Shown here piece after piece: positions 6,537-13,373 of a DNA stretch of 15,723 bases. Within the stretch, counting starts at the first letter, position 1. Each line of letters begins with the position of its first letter. This stretch comes from PCC-10605 sp964409355. Its GTDB lineage: Bacteria; Cyanobacteriota; Cyanobacteriia; Cyanobacteriales; Cyanobacteriaceae. Where the stretch lies: contig CAYPDC010000100.1 in NCBI GenBank assembly GCA_964409355.1, positions 1-15,723 of the forward strand, in the 5' to 3' direction. The notes beneath the pieces were generated by a model. The model was not told the DNA's origin. It did no database searches and saw nothing but the letters and a program-made list of their open reading frames with translations. Both the position numbers and the translations under genes were made by a program.

Positions 6537-7922
6537 TTAAAACTCTGCATTCATCGGGGTGCGTGGAAAAGGAATCACATCTCGGATATTTTCCATCCCC
6601 GTCATAAACTGCACTAATCTCTCAAATCCTAGCCCAAAACCAGCATGGGGTACACTACCATAACGGCGTAAATCTAAATACCACCAAAGATCATCAGCGT
6701 TAACATTACATTCAGCAATGCGAGATTGTAAGACATCGAGTCTTTCTTCCCTTTGCGAACCGCCGACAATTTCGCCGATACCGGGTGCTAAAATGTCCAT
6801 AGCGGCAACGGTTTTTTGATCATCGTTTAACCGCATATAAAAGGCTTTAATATCTTTGGGATAGTCAGTCACAATGACGGGTTTTTTGAATAATTCCTCA
6901 GCTAAATAGCGTTCATGTTCTGATTGTAAATCGATCCCCCATTCTACGGGAAACTCAAATGTTTTCTTGCTTTTTTCTAGGAGATTAATTGCTTCTGTAT
7001 AAGTGATCCTCGCAAACTCGTTATGGATAATCTTTTCTGCATTAGTTAAGACATTTTGATTAATTCTTTGGTTAAAAAATTCCATATCTTCGGGGCAATT
7101 ATCCAACACATATTGAAAGACGTATGTTAAAAATTCTTCTGCTAAATTTTGATCTCCTTCTAAGTCACAAAAAGCAATTTCTGGTTCAACCATCCAAAAC
7201 TCGGCTAAGTGTCGAGAAGTGTTGGAATTTTCCGCTCTAAAAGTAGGGCCAAAAGTGTAAACATTTTGAAAAGCCATCGCCATAATTTCCGCTTCTAGTT
7301 GCCCACTGACGGTTAAATAAGCCTGTCTGCCAAAGAAATCATTTTCGTAGTTAATCTCCCCTTTTTTCTCCTGTATTAACTTGTCTAAATGAAAATTAGT
7401 TACAGTGAATAATTCTCCAGCCCCTTCACAATCACTAGCGGTAATAATAGGAGTATGAACCCATAAAAAGCCCTTATTTTGAAAGAATTGATGAATGGCA
7501 TTAGCACAGGCATTTCTCACTCGCATCACCGCCCCAATGGTATTTGTCCTTCCTCTTAAATGTCCAATAGTTCTTAAAAATTCAAAAGAATGACGTTTTT
7601 TTTGTAAAGGATAAGTTTCGGGATCACAGTCACCAAAAATCTCTACTGTTTGAGCCTGTAATTCGACTTTTTGCCCCTTGGCAGGAGATTCCACTAAAAT
7701 CCCTTTTACTGTCACAGAAACCCCTGTATTTAGTCTTTTAATAATGTCTTGATAGTTTGGTAAATCTGAGTTTAAAACTACTTGCAAATTAGCTAAAGAT
7801 GAACCGTCATTAACTTCCATAAAGGAAAATTCTTTTAATTCTCTCTTTGTTCTAACCCATCCTTTAATTTCGATATTTTCTTGAGGTTTTCCTTGTCGTA
7901 AAATGTTAATTATTCTAGTCAT
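6537..7922 (-). CDS. asnS: Asparaginyl-tRNA synthetase
   Basis: Charges tRNA-Asn with asparagine in the cytoplasm. The 461 residues match the family's usual length. The N-terminal OB-fold (about 17-97) binds the anticodon and contains GWVRTKRELKEFSFMEVNDG at 21-40. The class IIb catalytic domain follows: PLQKKRHSFEFLRTIGHLR at 105-123, VSGQLEAE at 205-212, motif 2 as FRAENSNTSRHLAEFWMVEP at 228-247, and motif 3 as GFGLGFERLVQF at 428-439 with the ATP-binding Arg in GFER. The flipping-loop and asparagine-specific segment ECEGAGE-like is CEGAGELFTVT at 165-175. No insertions or breaks are seen. The gene stands alone, convergent with the membrane protein gene upstream in coordinate order. Confidence 0.97.
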   Translation of the reverse strand: MTRIINILRQGKPQENIEIKGWVRTKRELKEFSFMEVNDGSSLANLQVVLNSDLPNYQDIIKRLNTGVSVTVKGILVESPAKGQKVELQAQTVEIFGDCDPETYPLQKKRHSFEFLRTIGHLRGRTNTIGAVMRVRNACANAIHQFFQNKGFLWVHTPIITASDCEGAGELFTVTNFHLDKLIQEKKGEINYENDFFGRQAYLTVSGQLEAEIMAMAFQNVYTFGPTFRAENSNTSRHLAEFWMVEPEIAFCDLEGDQNLAEEFLTYVFQYVLDNCPEDMEFFNQRINQNVLTNAEKIIHNEFARITYTEAINLLEKSKKTFEFPVEWGIDLQSEHERYLAEELFKKPVIVTDYPKDIKAFYMRLNDDQKTVAAMDILAPGIGEIVGGSQREERLDVLQSRIAECNVNADDLWWYLDLRRYGSVPHAGFGLGFERLVQFMTGMENIRDVIPFPRTPMNAEF

Positions 7923-8015
7923 TTTTTCTTTTTATTGCTTTTATAATTAAGGCTATTGATAAGATTATAACTCAAATTTGAGTCAATTTGTTTAGATATT
8001 TACTGATTATAAAAT

Positions 8016-8423
8016 TCATCTTTTTTCTAGTATTTTCTTTTCTTGTAAATAATTGATAAATTTTAAATCTTCCCCTTTAATATGATGAATTAACCATTCT
8101 GTCAAAAAACGGGATACTTCAACGGTTAAAAATGCCTCTTTGCTTTGCATTTTTGCTTTAAAATCCAACACCTCTTGAGCTAATTGCTTATGAAGTTTTT
8201 GATATTCTTTTGATAATGGATATTGATACTTCTCCATAATTTTTTCTTCGGTTTCAAAATGTTCCTCCACATAAACAAACAATTCACTTATAGTATTAAG
8301 TATAACATCATGGCCATGACCTTTAACCATAGCTTCATGTAAGGTATTAATTAATTTAAACAAGGATTGATGTTGTTGATCGATGATGTGAATTCCTGTA
8401 TAGTTTTTCTTCCTCAATAACAT
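8016..8423 (-). CDS. Bacteriohemerythrin-like protein with a substituted iron ligand
   Basis: A 135-residue single-domain hemerythrin; the family binds O2 (or senses O2/NO) at a diiron site in a four-helix bundle. Matching Methylococcus-type numbering (H22, H58, E62, H77, H81, H117, D122) gives H18 (IDQQH), H55 and E59 (HFETE), Y74, H78 (KLH), H114 and D119 (HIKGED). The spacing is exact, so the fourth ligand position is Tyr and not His. The codon is TAT (8202-8204), one transition from CAT. The usual N-terminal Trp seen in many members is also missing. The protein may bind iron differently or have lost O2 binding. It is divergent from clpS, sharing a 141-bp intergenic region. Confidence 0.88.
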   Translation of the reverse strand: MLLRKKNYTGIHIIDQQHQSLFKLINTLHEAMVKGHGHDVILNTISELFVYVEEHFETEEKIMEKYQYPLSKEYQKLHKQLAQEVLDFKAKMQSKEAFLTVEVSRFLTEWLIHHIKGEDLKFINYLQEKKILEKR

Positions 8424-8499
8424 CAGGATTTATTTTCATGACTGTATTAATGGTTTTTCTTTTTTGATTTAGATATTTTTAATTAAGCACTGCATTGGC

Positions 8500-8518
8500 T
8501 ATAATTAAATAATATAAT
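8500..8518 (+). promoter_or_regulatory. Candidate -10 boxes upstream of clpS
   Basis: Two TATAAT hexamers (8500-8505 and 8513-8518) lie 47-65 bp before the clpS start, in the region shared with the divergent hemerythrin gene. No good -35 pairs with either at 16-18 bp; TGCATT at 8491-8496 is a poor match 16 bp before the second. Confidence 0.3.
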
Positions 8519-8564
8519 ATTTGGACAAATAAGTATTCTGAAAAATCATAAAATTTGCAATAAT

Positions 8565-8870
8565 ATGACTTCAACTATTTTCGCTAGTGCTATTGTTGCA
8601 CCGAATAAATCAACTCAGGTTACTCGCAAACTCTATCCTGATTATAAGGTGATTGTACTCAATGATGATTTTAATACCTTTGATCATGTGGCTAAGTGTT
8701 TAATTCAATATATTCCTAATATGAGTACCGATCGCGCTTGGGAGCTGACAAACCAAGTACATTTTGAAGGACAGGCTTTAGTGTGGAGTGGACCATTAGA
8801 ACAAGCAGAATTATATCATCAACAGTTAAGAAGAGAAGGTTTGACTATGGCGCCTTTGGAGGCAGTATGA
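8565..8870 (+). CDS. clpS: ATP-dependent Clp protease adaptor ClpS
   Basis: A 101-residue adaptor that delivers N-degron substrates to the ClpC/ClpA-type unfoldase of the Clp protease. A variable tail (1-24) precedes the ClpS core (25-100): YKVIVLNDDFNTFDHVAKCL at 27-46 holds the N33-D34-D35 pocket that binds the substrate's N-terminal amine, and H66 (NQVHFEGQA) matches the conserved pocket His of E. coli ClpS. The length and motif order are typical of cyanobacterial ClpS. The stop overlaps the start of the next gene in ATGA, and GGAGG lies within its last codons, so translation of the pair is coupled. Confidence 0.95.
   Translation: MTSTIFASAIVAPNKSTQVTRKLYPDYKVIVLNDDFNTFDHVAKCLIQYIPNMSTDRAWELTNQVHFEGQALVWSGPLEQAELYHQQLRREGLTMAPLEAV
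8858..8862 (+). promoter_or_regulatory. Ribosome binding site GGAGG inside clpS
   Basis: GGAGG within the last codons of clpS, four bases before ATG 8867. This decides the start of the DUF2103 gene, in preference to the upstream in-frame ATG at 8783, and fits the ATGA overlap. Confidence 0.75.
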
Positions 8871-9154
8871 GTAAATCTTCCGAGGGAAGAATCGTTTGGA
8901 ATCACTCCACTCATTTAGATGGGTTAATCCCTATTTTAGAAAAATTGATTACTTACGAGGGGATTAAAACGGTTACTCCGGCGGTATTAAGTAGATCGCG
9001 ATCGCACTCTCCCCAGATGAAGTTAAAAATTTCTGTACCCATTCGGGGGGGTTTTAAGCTAATTGCGAGATGTGGTAAAAGTGTACAAGAAGTTTTTGTG
9101 CTGACAGAATTAGATAAATCTAGGCTAGAGGAGATTATTCAAGATATTATTTAA
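8867..9154 (+). CDS. DUF2103 family protein, translationally coupled to clpS
   Basis: A 95-residue protein of the DUF2103 family (described as predicted metal-binding), common in cyanobacteria next to clpS. I see GRIVWNHSTHLDGLIPILEK at 7-26 with H13 and H16, a basic stretch SRSRSHSPQMKLKISVPIRG (42-61) and C69, which together could bind a metal. The start at 8867 is chosen because the ATG overlaps the clpS stop as ATGA and has GGAGG four bases before it. The family's role is unknown; the tight coupling suggests a part in Clp-mediated turnover, but that is inference from context only. A HIP1 site (8998-9005) lies in the gene. Confidence 0.85.
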   Translation: MSKSSEGRIVWNHSTHLDGLIPILEKLITYEGIKTVTPAVLSRSRSHSPQMKLKISVPIRGGFKLIARCGKSVQEVFVLTELDKSRLEEIIQDII

Positions 9155-9252
9155 TTTCAGTAGTATCTTTTTTGTTTTACTTAATACCTGAGACTTTTTT
9201 CAGAAATAATTTATCATACTCAATATAGATTAGCCATTATTCTTAATTAGTT

Positions 9253-9855
9253 ATGGAAAACATCTTTATTTTCTCAATCCTGTCTATTTTTGTGCTAGTG
9301 GGATTAGGAATATTCCTATGGGGATTAAGTGAACAAGAAGCATTGGTGCGATCGCAAAAATGGCCTCAAACAACAGCTAAAATAACGCAGTTAGCCTTCG
9401 AAGATTTATCCGATGTTGATGGAGAATCTTATGTAACAACGATAATATATGAGTATAACGTAAGAGGAAAAAATTATCAAAACTCGGATATTGCCTTTGG
9501 TTATGGTGCTTCTTCTGGAGAAAAATACCATCGTAAAATCCACAACATTCTAGCAACTAAAAGCATTATTAACATTTATTATGATCCCCGTCACCCAGAA
9601 AAATCGATTATTAGCAAAAGTCATGGGAAAGGTATTTATGTTGCTCAATCAGTGGGAATATTTTTTATTATCTGGGGATTAGGTTTCATGATTATGTTTA
9701 TTCTTTCTGGGATAGATTTTCAGTTTAGTGGCTATATCGAGTTGGGAGTTTTCCTTATGATGTTGATTACTTTTGCCATAGTTTTTATTTCTAATTGGCG
9801 TTTAGTTGGCTCAACAAAAATAGATCAATTAACTAAAGATATTAGACAGTGTTAG
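9253..9855 (+). CDS. DUF3592 family membrane protein
   Basis: A 200-residue protein with membrane segments near 3-24, 128-151 and 160-181 and a soluble domain between the first two. That domain has the DUF3592 pattern: WPQTTAKITQL (37-47), IIYEYNVRGKNYQNSDIAFG (64-83) and INIYYDPRHPEKSII (106-120). The family is widespread and of unknown function. It appears to be a single gene; a weak hairpin (9865-9887) separates it from the convergent PATAN gene. Confidence 0.82.
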   Translation: MENIFIFSILSIFVLVGLGIFLWGLSEQEALVRSQKWPQTTAKITQLAFEDLSDVDGESYVTTIIYEYNVRGKNYQNSDIAFGYGASSGEKYHRKIHNILATKSIINIYYDPRHPEKSIISKSHGKGIYVAQSVGIFFIIWGLGFMIMFILSGIDFQFSGYIELGVFLMMLITFAIVFISNWRLVGSTKIDQLTKDIRQC

Positions 9856-9864
9856 ATAAATATT

Positions 9865-9887
9865 ATTCAGTAGTAGCGTTGCTGAAT
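9865..9887. repeat. Weak hairpin between convergent genes
   Basis: ATTCAG (9865-9870) and CTGAAT (9882-9887) form a 6-bp stem with an 11-base loop. Its position between the convergent DUF3592 and PATAN genes would suit a bidirectional terminator, but the stem is short and AT-rich, and no T run follows. Confidence 0.35.
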
Positions 9888-9931
9888 TAGAGTATGATTT
9901 GTCTATAGTAACAAATGATTGTACAGATAAA

Positions 9932-11044
9932 CTAGATATATTTTTGGATAATATTAATTATATCTTTGCTAAATCTTCTTTTGCTAATATACTCATTCGC
10001 TCCATAAATCCTTGATTTTAAATAATTTTGAAAATAAAAATGCTCCCCAATTAAGATAATGGGTAAATGTTGATATTCCGTTAAACTCCGGACAATTTGA
10101 CAAAGTTTTTCCCCGTCTTTTCTGTTTATGTCTGATTGAAAAATAACTAGATTAACCGTGGTATTGAAAATATAGTTTAAACCCCCGTTTAAATTACTAG
10201 CATTAAGATTAATATATTTTTCTCTATCTAGTAGATTTTCTACTTCTAATAACCAATATTTATTATCACTAATACAGACTATTTTTTTATACTTAGTTTC
10301 TAATTTTTTTACTTGATTTATAGCATATTTATTAATAATTTTAATCAAGTTTCTTTCCCTATAGGGATACAGTAATATTGCTACTTCTACAACACTTTTA
10401 TTAGCAAAACGGGCTAATTGCATCAAAGAAGTTTCACCATCTATTTTATGATTAAGTAAAATTTTTAATTCTTGATTGATTATATATTTATTTTCGAGAC
10501 TGTTGATTATAGGGCATTGTTGAGGAGATTGATAATAAGTATTTAATTGTTGCCACTGATAAAATTCAGCCATAATTGTCGGAAGAAGATCGTCTAATTT
10601 GAAACGAAAGGCAATAGGTTGTAAACTAAAATTATCTTGCCAAATAAAACTTCCTTCTTTTAAGTTTATAATTTGAAAAATAATCTCTTTGATTAAACTT
10701 TTCACGATACTTGTTTGTTGTTGAATCGATAAATAATTTTGATTAATTAAGATTAACAGACTTTCATATTCAAGTAAACTATGAGTTTTATTAAGATTCT
10801 CGCTAATGGGTTTTAAATAGTTGTCTAATTGATAATAATTAAGATATTGTTTAAGTCTAATTAAGGTGAAGGAGTTATCATCTCCTGCAAATACTATATC
10901 CCCTTGATAAAGTAGGATAAAATAAAAAGTAGGGCTGAGGAAAACATCATATTTTGTTTCGATTAATAGCAAACCAGATTTTTTATGATCGGCAAAAAAA
11001 TATAGTAAGGAATTAATATCTATTTCTTGTAAATTACCGTACAT
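9932..11044 (-). CDS. PATAN-domain (DUF4388) protein with a degenerate response-regulator receiver
   Basis: A 370-residue protein with the PatA/PixG-like layout of cyanobacterial regulators that control gliding, phototaxis or cell pattern. The N-terminus (MYGNLQEIDINSLLYFFADH, then KSGLLLIE, and LLYQGDIVFAG at 44-54) is the PATAN domain, followed by helical segments; residues 253-370 are a receiver fold (KKIVCISDNKYW, NLVIF, HLPIILIG, GANEYISKRRF). Key receiver residues are missing: the phospho-acceptor Asp is Gln303 (seven residues before the D310-G311 turn), the first acidic-pocket residue is Ser259, and the Thr/Ser is Gly333; only Lys355 remains. It is therefore unlikely to be phosphorylated and may signal by protein contacts. 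It follows the 73-residue gene by 16 bp on the same strand. The gene is very AT-rich. Confidence 0.82.
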   Translation of the reverse strand: MYGNLQEIDINSLLYFFADHKKSGLLLIETKYDVFLSPTFYFILLYQGDIVFAGDDNSFTLIRLKQYLNYYQLDNYLKPISENLNKTHSLLEYESLLILINQNYLSIQQQTSIVKSLIKEIIFQIINLKEGSFIWQDNFSLQPIAFRFKLDDLLPTIMAEFYQWQQLNTYYQSPQQCPIINSLENKYIINQELKILLNHKIDGETSLMQLARFANKSVVEVAILLYPYRERNLIKIINKYAINQVKKLETKYKKIVCISDNKYWLLEVENLLDREKYINLNASNLNGGLNYIFNTTVNLVIFQSDINRKDGEKLCQIVRSLTEYQHLPIILIGEHFYFQNYLKSRIYGANEYISKRRFSKDIINIIQKYI

Positions 11045-11060
11045 AAAAGATAATTTTTGC

Positions 11061-11282
11061 TTAATTTTCTGATTGGATTTGATGAATGGGAATAAAGTTT
11101 TCCCAAGGTAGCAAAATAGGGCGTTTAGTAAATAATAACTGACCTCGGTGAGTTTTGCGATCGATGGCTACTCCTATGGGGGGTTTATTGACTTTCATGT
11201 GAAAATAGCAATAAGTTTGATAAATTTCTTTTGCCGCTTTGAGCAAATTGGGATCTAATAATTCAGGAATTCCGTTTTTCAT
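11061..11282 (-). CDS. Small conserved-looking protein of unknown function
   Basis: A 73-residue soluble protein I do not recognise. The N-terminus is mostly helical (IPELLDPNLLKAAKEIYQTY at 5-24), followed by a basic strand-rich part (NKPPIGVAIDRKTHRGQLLF at 32-51) and WENFIPIHQ near the end. It has no membrane segment. It ends 16 bp before the PATAN gene on the same strand and is probably cotranscribed with it, so it may serve the same pathway; that rests on position only. Confidence 0.6.
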   Translation of the reverse strand: MKNGIPELLDPNLLKAAKEIYQTYCYFHMKVNKPPIGVAIDRKTHRGQLLFTKRPILLPWENFIPIHQIQSEN

Positions 11283-11352
11283 CGCTTTTTCTCGTTTATC
11301 TTGAAGGTATATGTTGATTTTTAATGATTTATCAATTATTTTAGTTTGAAAT

Positions 11353-11420
11353 AGACTTCTCCAGAAATTATGATTTTCGCACCGTATTTCGGGCTTCTAG
11401 CCCGATTGATGGAGATGTCT
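11353..11420. repeat. Short palindromic element C with near-perfect terminal inverted repeats
   Basis: The ends AGACTTCTCC (11353-11362) and GGAGATGTCT (11411-11420) are inverted repeats with one mismatch in ten. Inside are CCAGAAATTAT (11361-11371) and a hairpin CGGGCT-TCT-AGCCCG (11390-11404). It matches element A in ends and layout and element B in its left half. The best-formed member of the family in this window. Confidence 0.65.
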
Positions 11421-11581
11421 AATGTTCAAAGAAGTCCAATGCTATCAATTTTATAAAAATCGAACACCATTAATATAGCAATCCTAAATGATTTGTGAAC
11501 AAAAATGATGTTGAAAGGCTTGAGGTTTAGCTAAATTCGGAATAAAAATTTAGAAATATTGAGGTAAAATTACAATGACTT

Positions 11582-11603
11582 GTTGGGTTGCATTTAACCC
11601 AAC
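11582..11603. repeat. Palindrome GTTGGGTT-N6-AACCCAAC near the lpxD 3' end
   Basis: Perfect 8-bp arms with a 6-base loop (GCATTT), 14 bases beyond the lpxD stop. It resembles the TTGGGTT/AACCCAA palindromes dispersed in cyanobacterial genomes. It could help end or stabilise the lpxD transcript, though no T run follows on that strand. Confidence 0.6.
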
Positions 11604-11617
11604 CTACTTTTTAATCT

Positions 11618-12655
11618 TTATTGGCTGAGTTTTTTCTGCAATTCTTTAATGTTTTTATAAATTTCAGGTAATTTTTTATAAATGGCAGAAACTTTTAAGT
11701 ATAGTTTATTATCCACTGCTGGTGAACCTGAAACGGTTTCTCCAGCTTTAACATTATGGTGTATTCCTGTTTGAGCAGATGCGATCGCGCCTTCTCCCAT
11801 TTCTACCTGATTGGCAACCCCTACTTGCCCTGCTAAAATAACCCGATTACCGATTTTAACTCCCCCTGCCAAGCCTACTTGGGCGGCAAAGGCACAGTTT
11901 TCTCCTATATCCCCATTATGTCCAATATGGACGAGGTTATCTAATTTAGTATTTTTACCGATTTTGGTGATACCCACGGCAGGGCGATCGACTGTACTAT
12001 TACAACCGATTTCCACTCCATCCTCAAGGATGACATAGCCCGATTGTTGCATTTTATACCATCCTTCTTTAGTCGGCACAAAACCAAATCCTTCTCCCCC
12101 AATCACCGCACCGCTATGGATTACACAATCTTTGCCAATGTGGCTTCTCTCCTCAATGGTACAATTACCATGGAGTAAGGTGCGATCGCCTATTATCACA
12201 TCAGGATAAATCACCACATTAGGAAAGATACAGACATTATCACCGATTTTACACCCCTTTTCAATGACCACATGGGCGCCAACAGAAACATTTTCTCCTA
12301 ACTGCACATCCTCAGCAATCACCGCCGTGGGATGAATTTGAGCAGGAGGCTTATAGGGTTGGTAAAATATATCAATAGCTTGGGCAAAAGTGAGACGAGG
12401 ATAAGAAGAAGCCAACCAAGCAATACCTTTTTCCGTTGCCTGAGTTTGTAAGGCAGAATCTAGTGGTACAATAAGAGCAGAAGCCTTTGTAATGGCTATA
12501 TTACGAGCAAACTTATCACCCTCAATATAACTGAGACTATTAACACACGCTTGATCAATGGGTGCAATATTTGTTAACTCTGGATTAAGATGGGGATGGG
12601 AGTCAAGGCTATGATGTTGAGGAGATAATTGAGGAATAAGATCACTAAATTTCAT
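11618..12655 (-). CDS. lpxD: UDP-3-O-acylglucosamine N-acyltransferase LpxD
   Basis: The third step of lipid A synthesis: adds a second acyl chain to UDP-3-O-acylglucosamine, directly after LpxC. The 345 residues fit the family. The N-terminal uridine-binding domain (about 1-100) is followed by left-handed beta-helix hexapeptide repeats (103-310: IHPTAVIAEDVQLGENVSVG, then IGDNVCIFPNVVIYPDVIIG and so on) and a C-terminal helix (ELQKKLS). H246 in LDNLVHIGHN is the conserved catalytic His. The GGEGFGFV stretch (186-193) is also characteristic. Two HIP1 sites lie inside (11781-11788 and 12182-12189). The start codon is 11 bp from that of the divergent TerD-family gene. Confidence 0.95.
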   Translation of the reverse strand: MKFSDLIPQLSPQHHSLDSHPHLNPELTNIAPIDQACVNSLSYIEGDKFARNIAITKASALIVPLDSALQTQATEKGIAWLASSYPRLTFAQAIDIFYQPYKPPAQIHPTAVIAEDVQLGENVSVGAHVVIEKGCKIGDNVCIFPNVVIYPDVIIGDRTLLHGNCTIEERSHIGKDCVIHSGAVIGGEGFGFVPTKEGWYKMQQSGYVILEDGVEIGCNSTVDRPAVGITKIGKNTKLDNLVHIGHNGDIGENCAFAAQVGLAGGVKIGNRVILAGQVGVANQVEMGEGAIASAQTGIHHNVKAGETVSGSPAVDNKLYLKVSAIYKKLPEIYKNIKELQKKLSQ

Positions 12656-12666
12656 AATATTACAAT

Positions 12667-13242
12667 ATGACTATTTCACTAAAAAAAGGCGAAAGAATTT
12701 CCTTAGCTAAAGTTGCCCCTAGCCTAGTAGCAGGATTTATCGGTTTAGGTTGGGATGTCAATACCACAGATACAGGCGGTGATTTCGATTTAGACGTATC
12801 TGTTTTTTTATTGGGTGACAATGACAAGTTAGTTTCCGATAAACACTTTATTTTTTACAATAACCTAGTTAGTCCCGATTCAGATCACTCTATCAAACTT
12901 TTGGGCGATAACCGCACAGGAGAAGGAGAAGGAGACGACGAGGGTTTAATTGTGGATTTGCGTAAAGTTCCCCCCGATGTGGCTAAAATAGTGGTAACGG
13001 TGACTATCTATGAAGCTGATAAGAGAAAACAAAATTTTGGTCAAGTTACTAATGCTTACATTCGTCTGGTGGACGTACAAACCAAAGAGGAGGTTTTACG
13101 CTACGATTTAACGGAGGACTTTTCTGTGGAAACTGCGGTGATTATGGCAGAATTGTATAGAAAAGACGAGGATTGGCGATTAAATGCCGTTGGTGCTGGT
13201 TTTCAAGGGGGGTTACAATCCCTTTTAGACAGATACAACTAA
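12667..13242 (+). CDS. TerD-family calcium-binding stress protein
   Basis: A 191-residue single TerD domain. Characteristic segments: ISLKKGERISLAKVAP (3-18), LGWDVN (27-32), FDLDVSVFLLG (40-50), FYNNLVSPDSDHSIKLLGDN (63-82) with GEGEGDDE (85-92), acidic groups that bind calcium in this family, and YIRLVDVQTKEEVLRYDL (131-148). The family is linked with tellurite and other chemical stresses, but a lone copy without terA/terB/terC/terZ partners gives no reason to infer tellurite resistance. The start lies 11 bp from the divergent lpxD start, leaving no room for a separate promoter or Shine-Dalgarno between them. TAA begins an AT-rich repeat-like 11-mer (13240-13250). Confidence 0.9.
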   Translation: MTISLKKGERISLAKVAPSLVAGFIGLGWDVNTTDTGGDFDLDVSVFLLGDNDKLVSDKHFIFYNNLVSPDSDHSIKLLGDNRTGEGEGDDEGLIVDLRKVPPDVAKIVVTVTIYEADKRKQNFGQVTNAYIRLVDVQTKEEVLRYDLTEDFSVETAVIMAELYRKDEDWRLNAVGAGFQGGLQSLLDRYN

Positions 13243-13250
13243 ATAATTAA
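13240..13250 (+). repeat. TAAATAATTAA at the terD stop codon
   Basis: Identical to 847-857; in both places the first three bases are the stop codon of the gene before it. In low-GC DNA an 11-mer match is weak by itself, but the shared position at the stop makes it worth recording. Confidence 0.5.
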
Positions 13251-13255
13251 CAATT

Positions 13256-13342
13256 AACAAGAGAGGAGTTGGGAGTCAGGAGTCAGGAGAATTAATTTTC
13301 TTCCCTATCTTCCCACCTTCTCCATCTCCTCATCTCCCCATT
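13256..13342. repeat. Purine-rich then pyrimidine-rich block (GGAGTCA-type repeat)
   Basis: A purine-rich run with GGAGTCA repeated (GGGAGTCAGGAGTCAGGAGA) is followed by a pyrimidine-rich run with CTCC units (CTTCTCCATCTCCTCATCTC). The two halves are roughly complementary and could form an imperfect long hairpin between terD and the DedA gene. GGAGTCA repeats occur widely in cyanobacterial genomes. Confidence 0.5.
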
Positions 13343-13373
13343 ACTCTTACTTATTACTCAACTTAACTTACTA

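Larger units (their letters stand above)
11283..11617. other. Gene-free stretch with palindromic elements
   Basis: This 335-bp gap lies between two minus-strand genes (the 73-residue gene and lpxD) and has no supported ORF. It contains element C (11353-11420) and a palindrome 14 bp past the lpxD stop (11582-11603). The promoter of the two-gene PATAN unit should lie in the part nearest 11283, where I see only AT-rich sequence. No tRNA is recognisable. Confidence 0.6.

Noticed and set aside
11283..11617. tRNA or other RNA gene in the long gap before lpxD
   Set aside because: No cloverleaf or conserved T-arm sequence found by eye; only short palindromes are seen.
11811..12038. Plus-strand open frame opposite lpxD
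   Set aside because: Pro/Thr/Ile-rich shadow of the hexapeptide repeat region.
12667..13242. Tellurite resistance operon
   Set aside because: Only one TerD-domain gene; none of the other ter genes are nearby.
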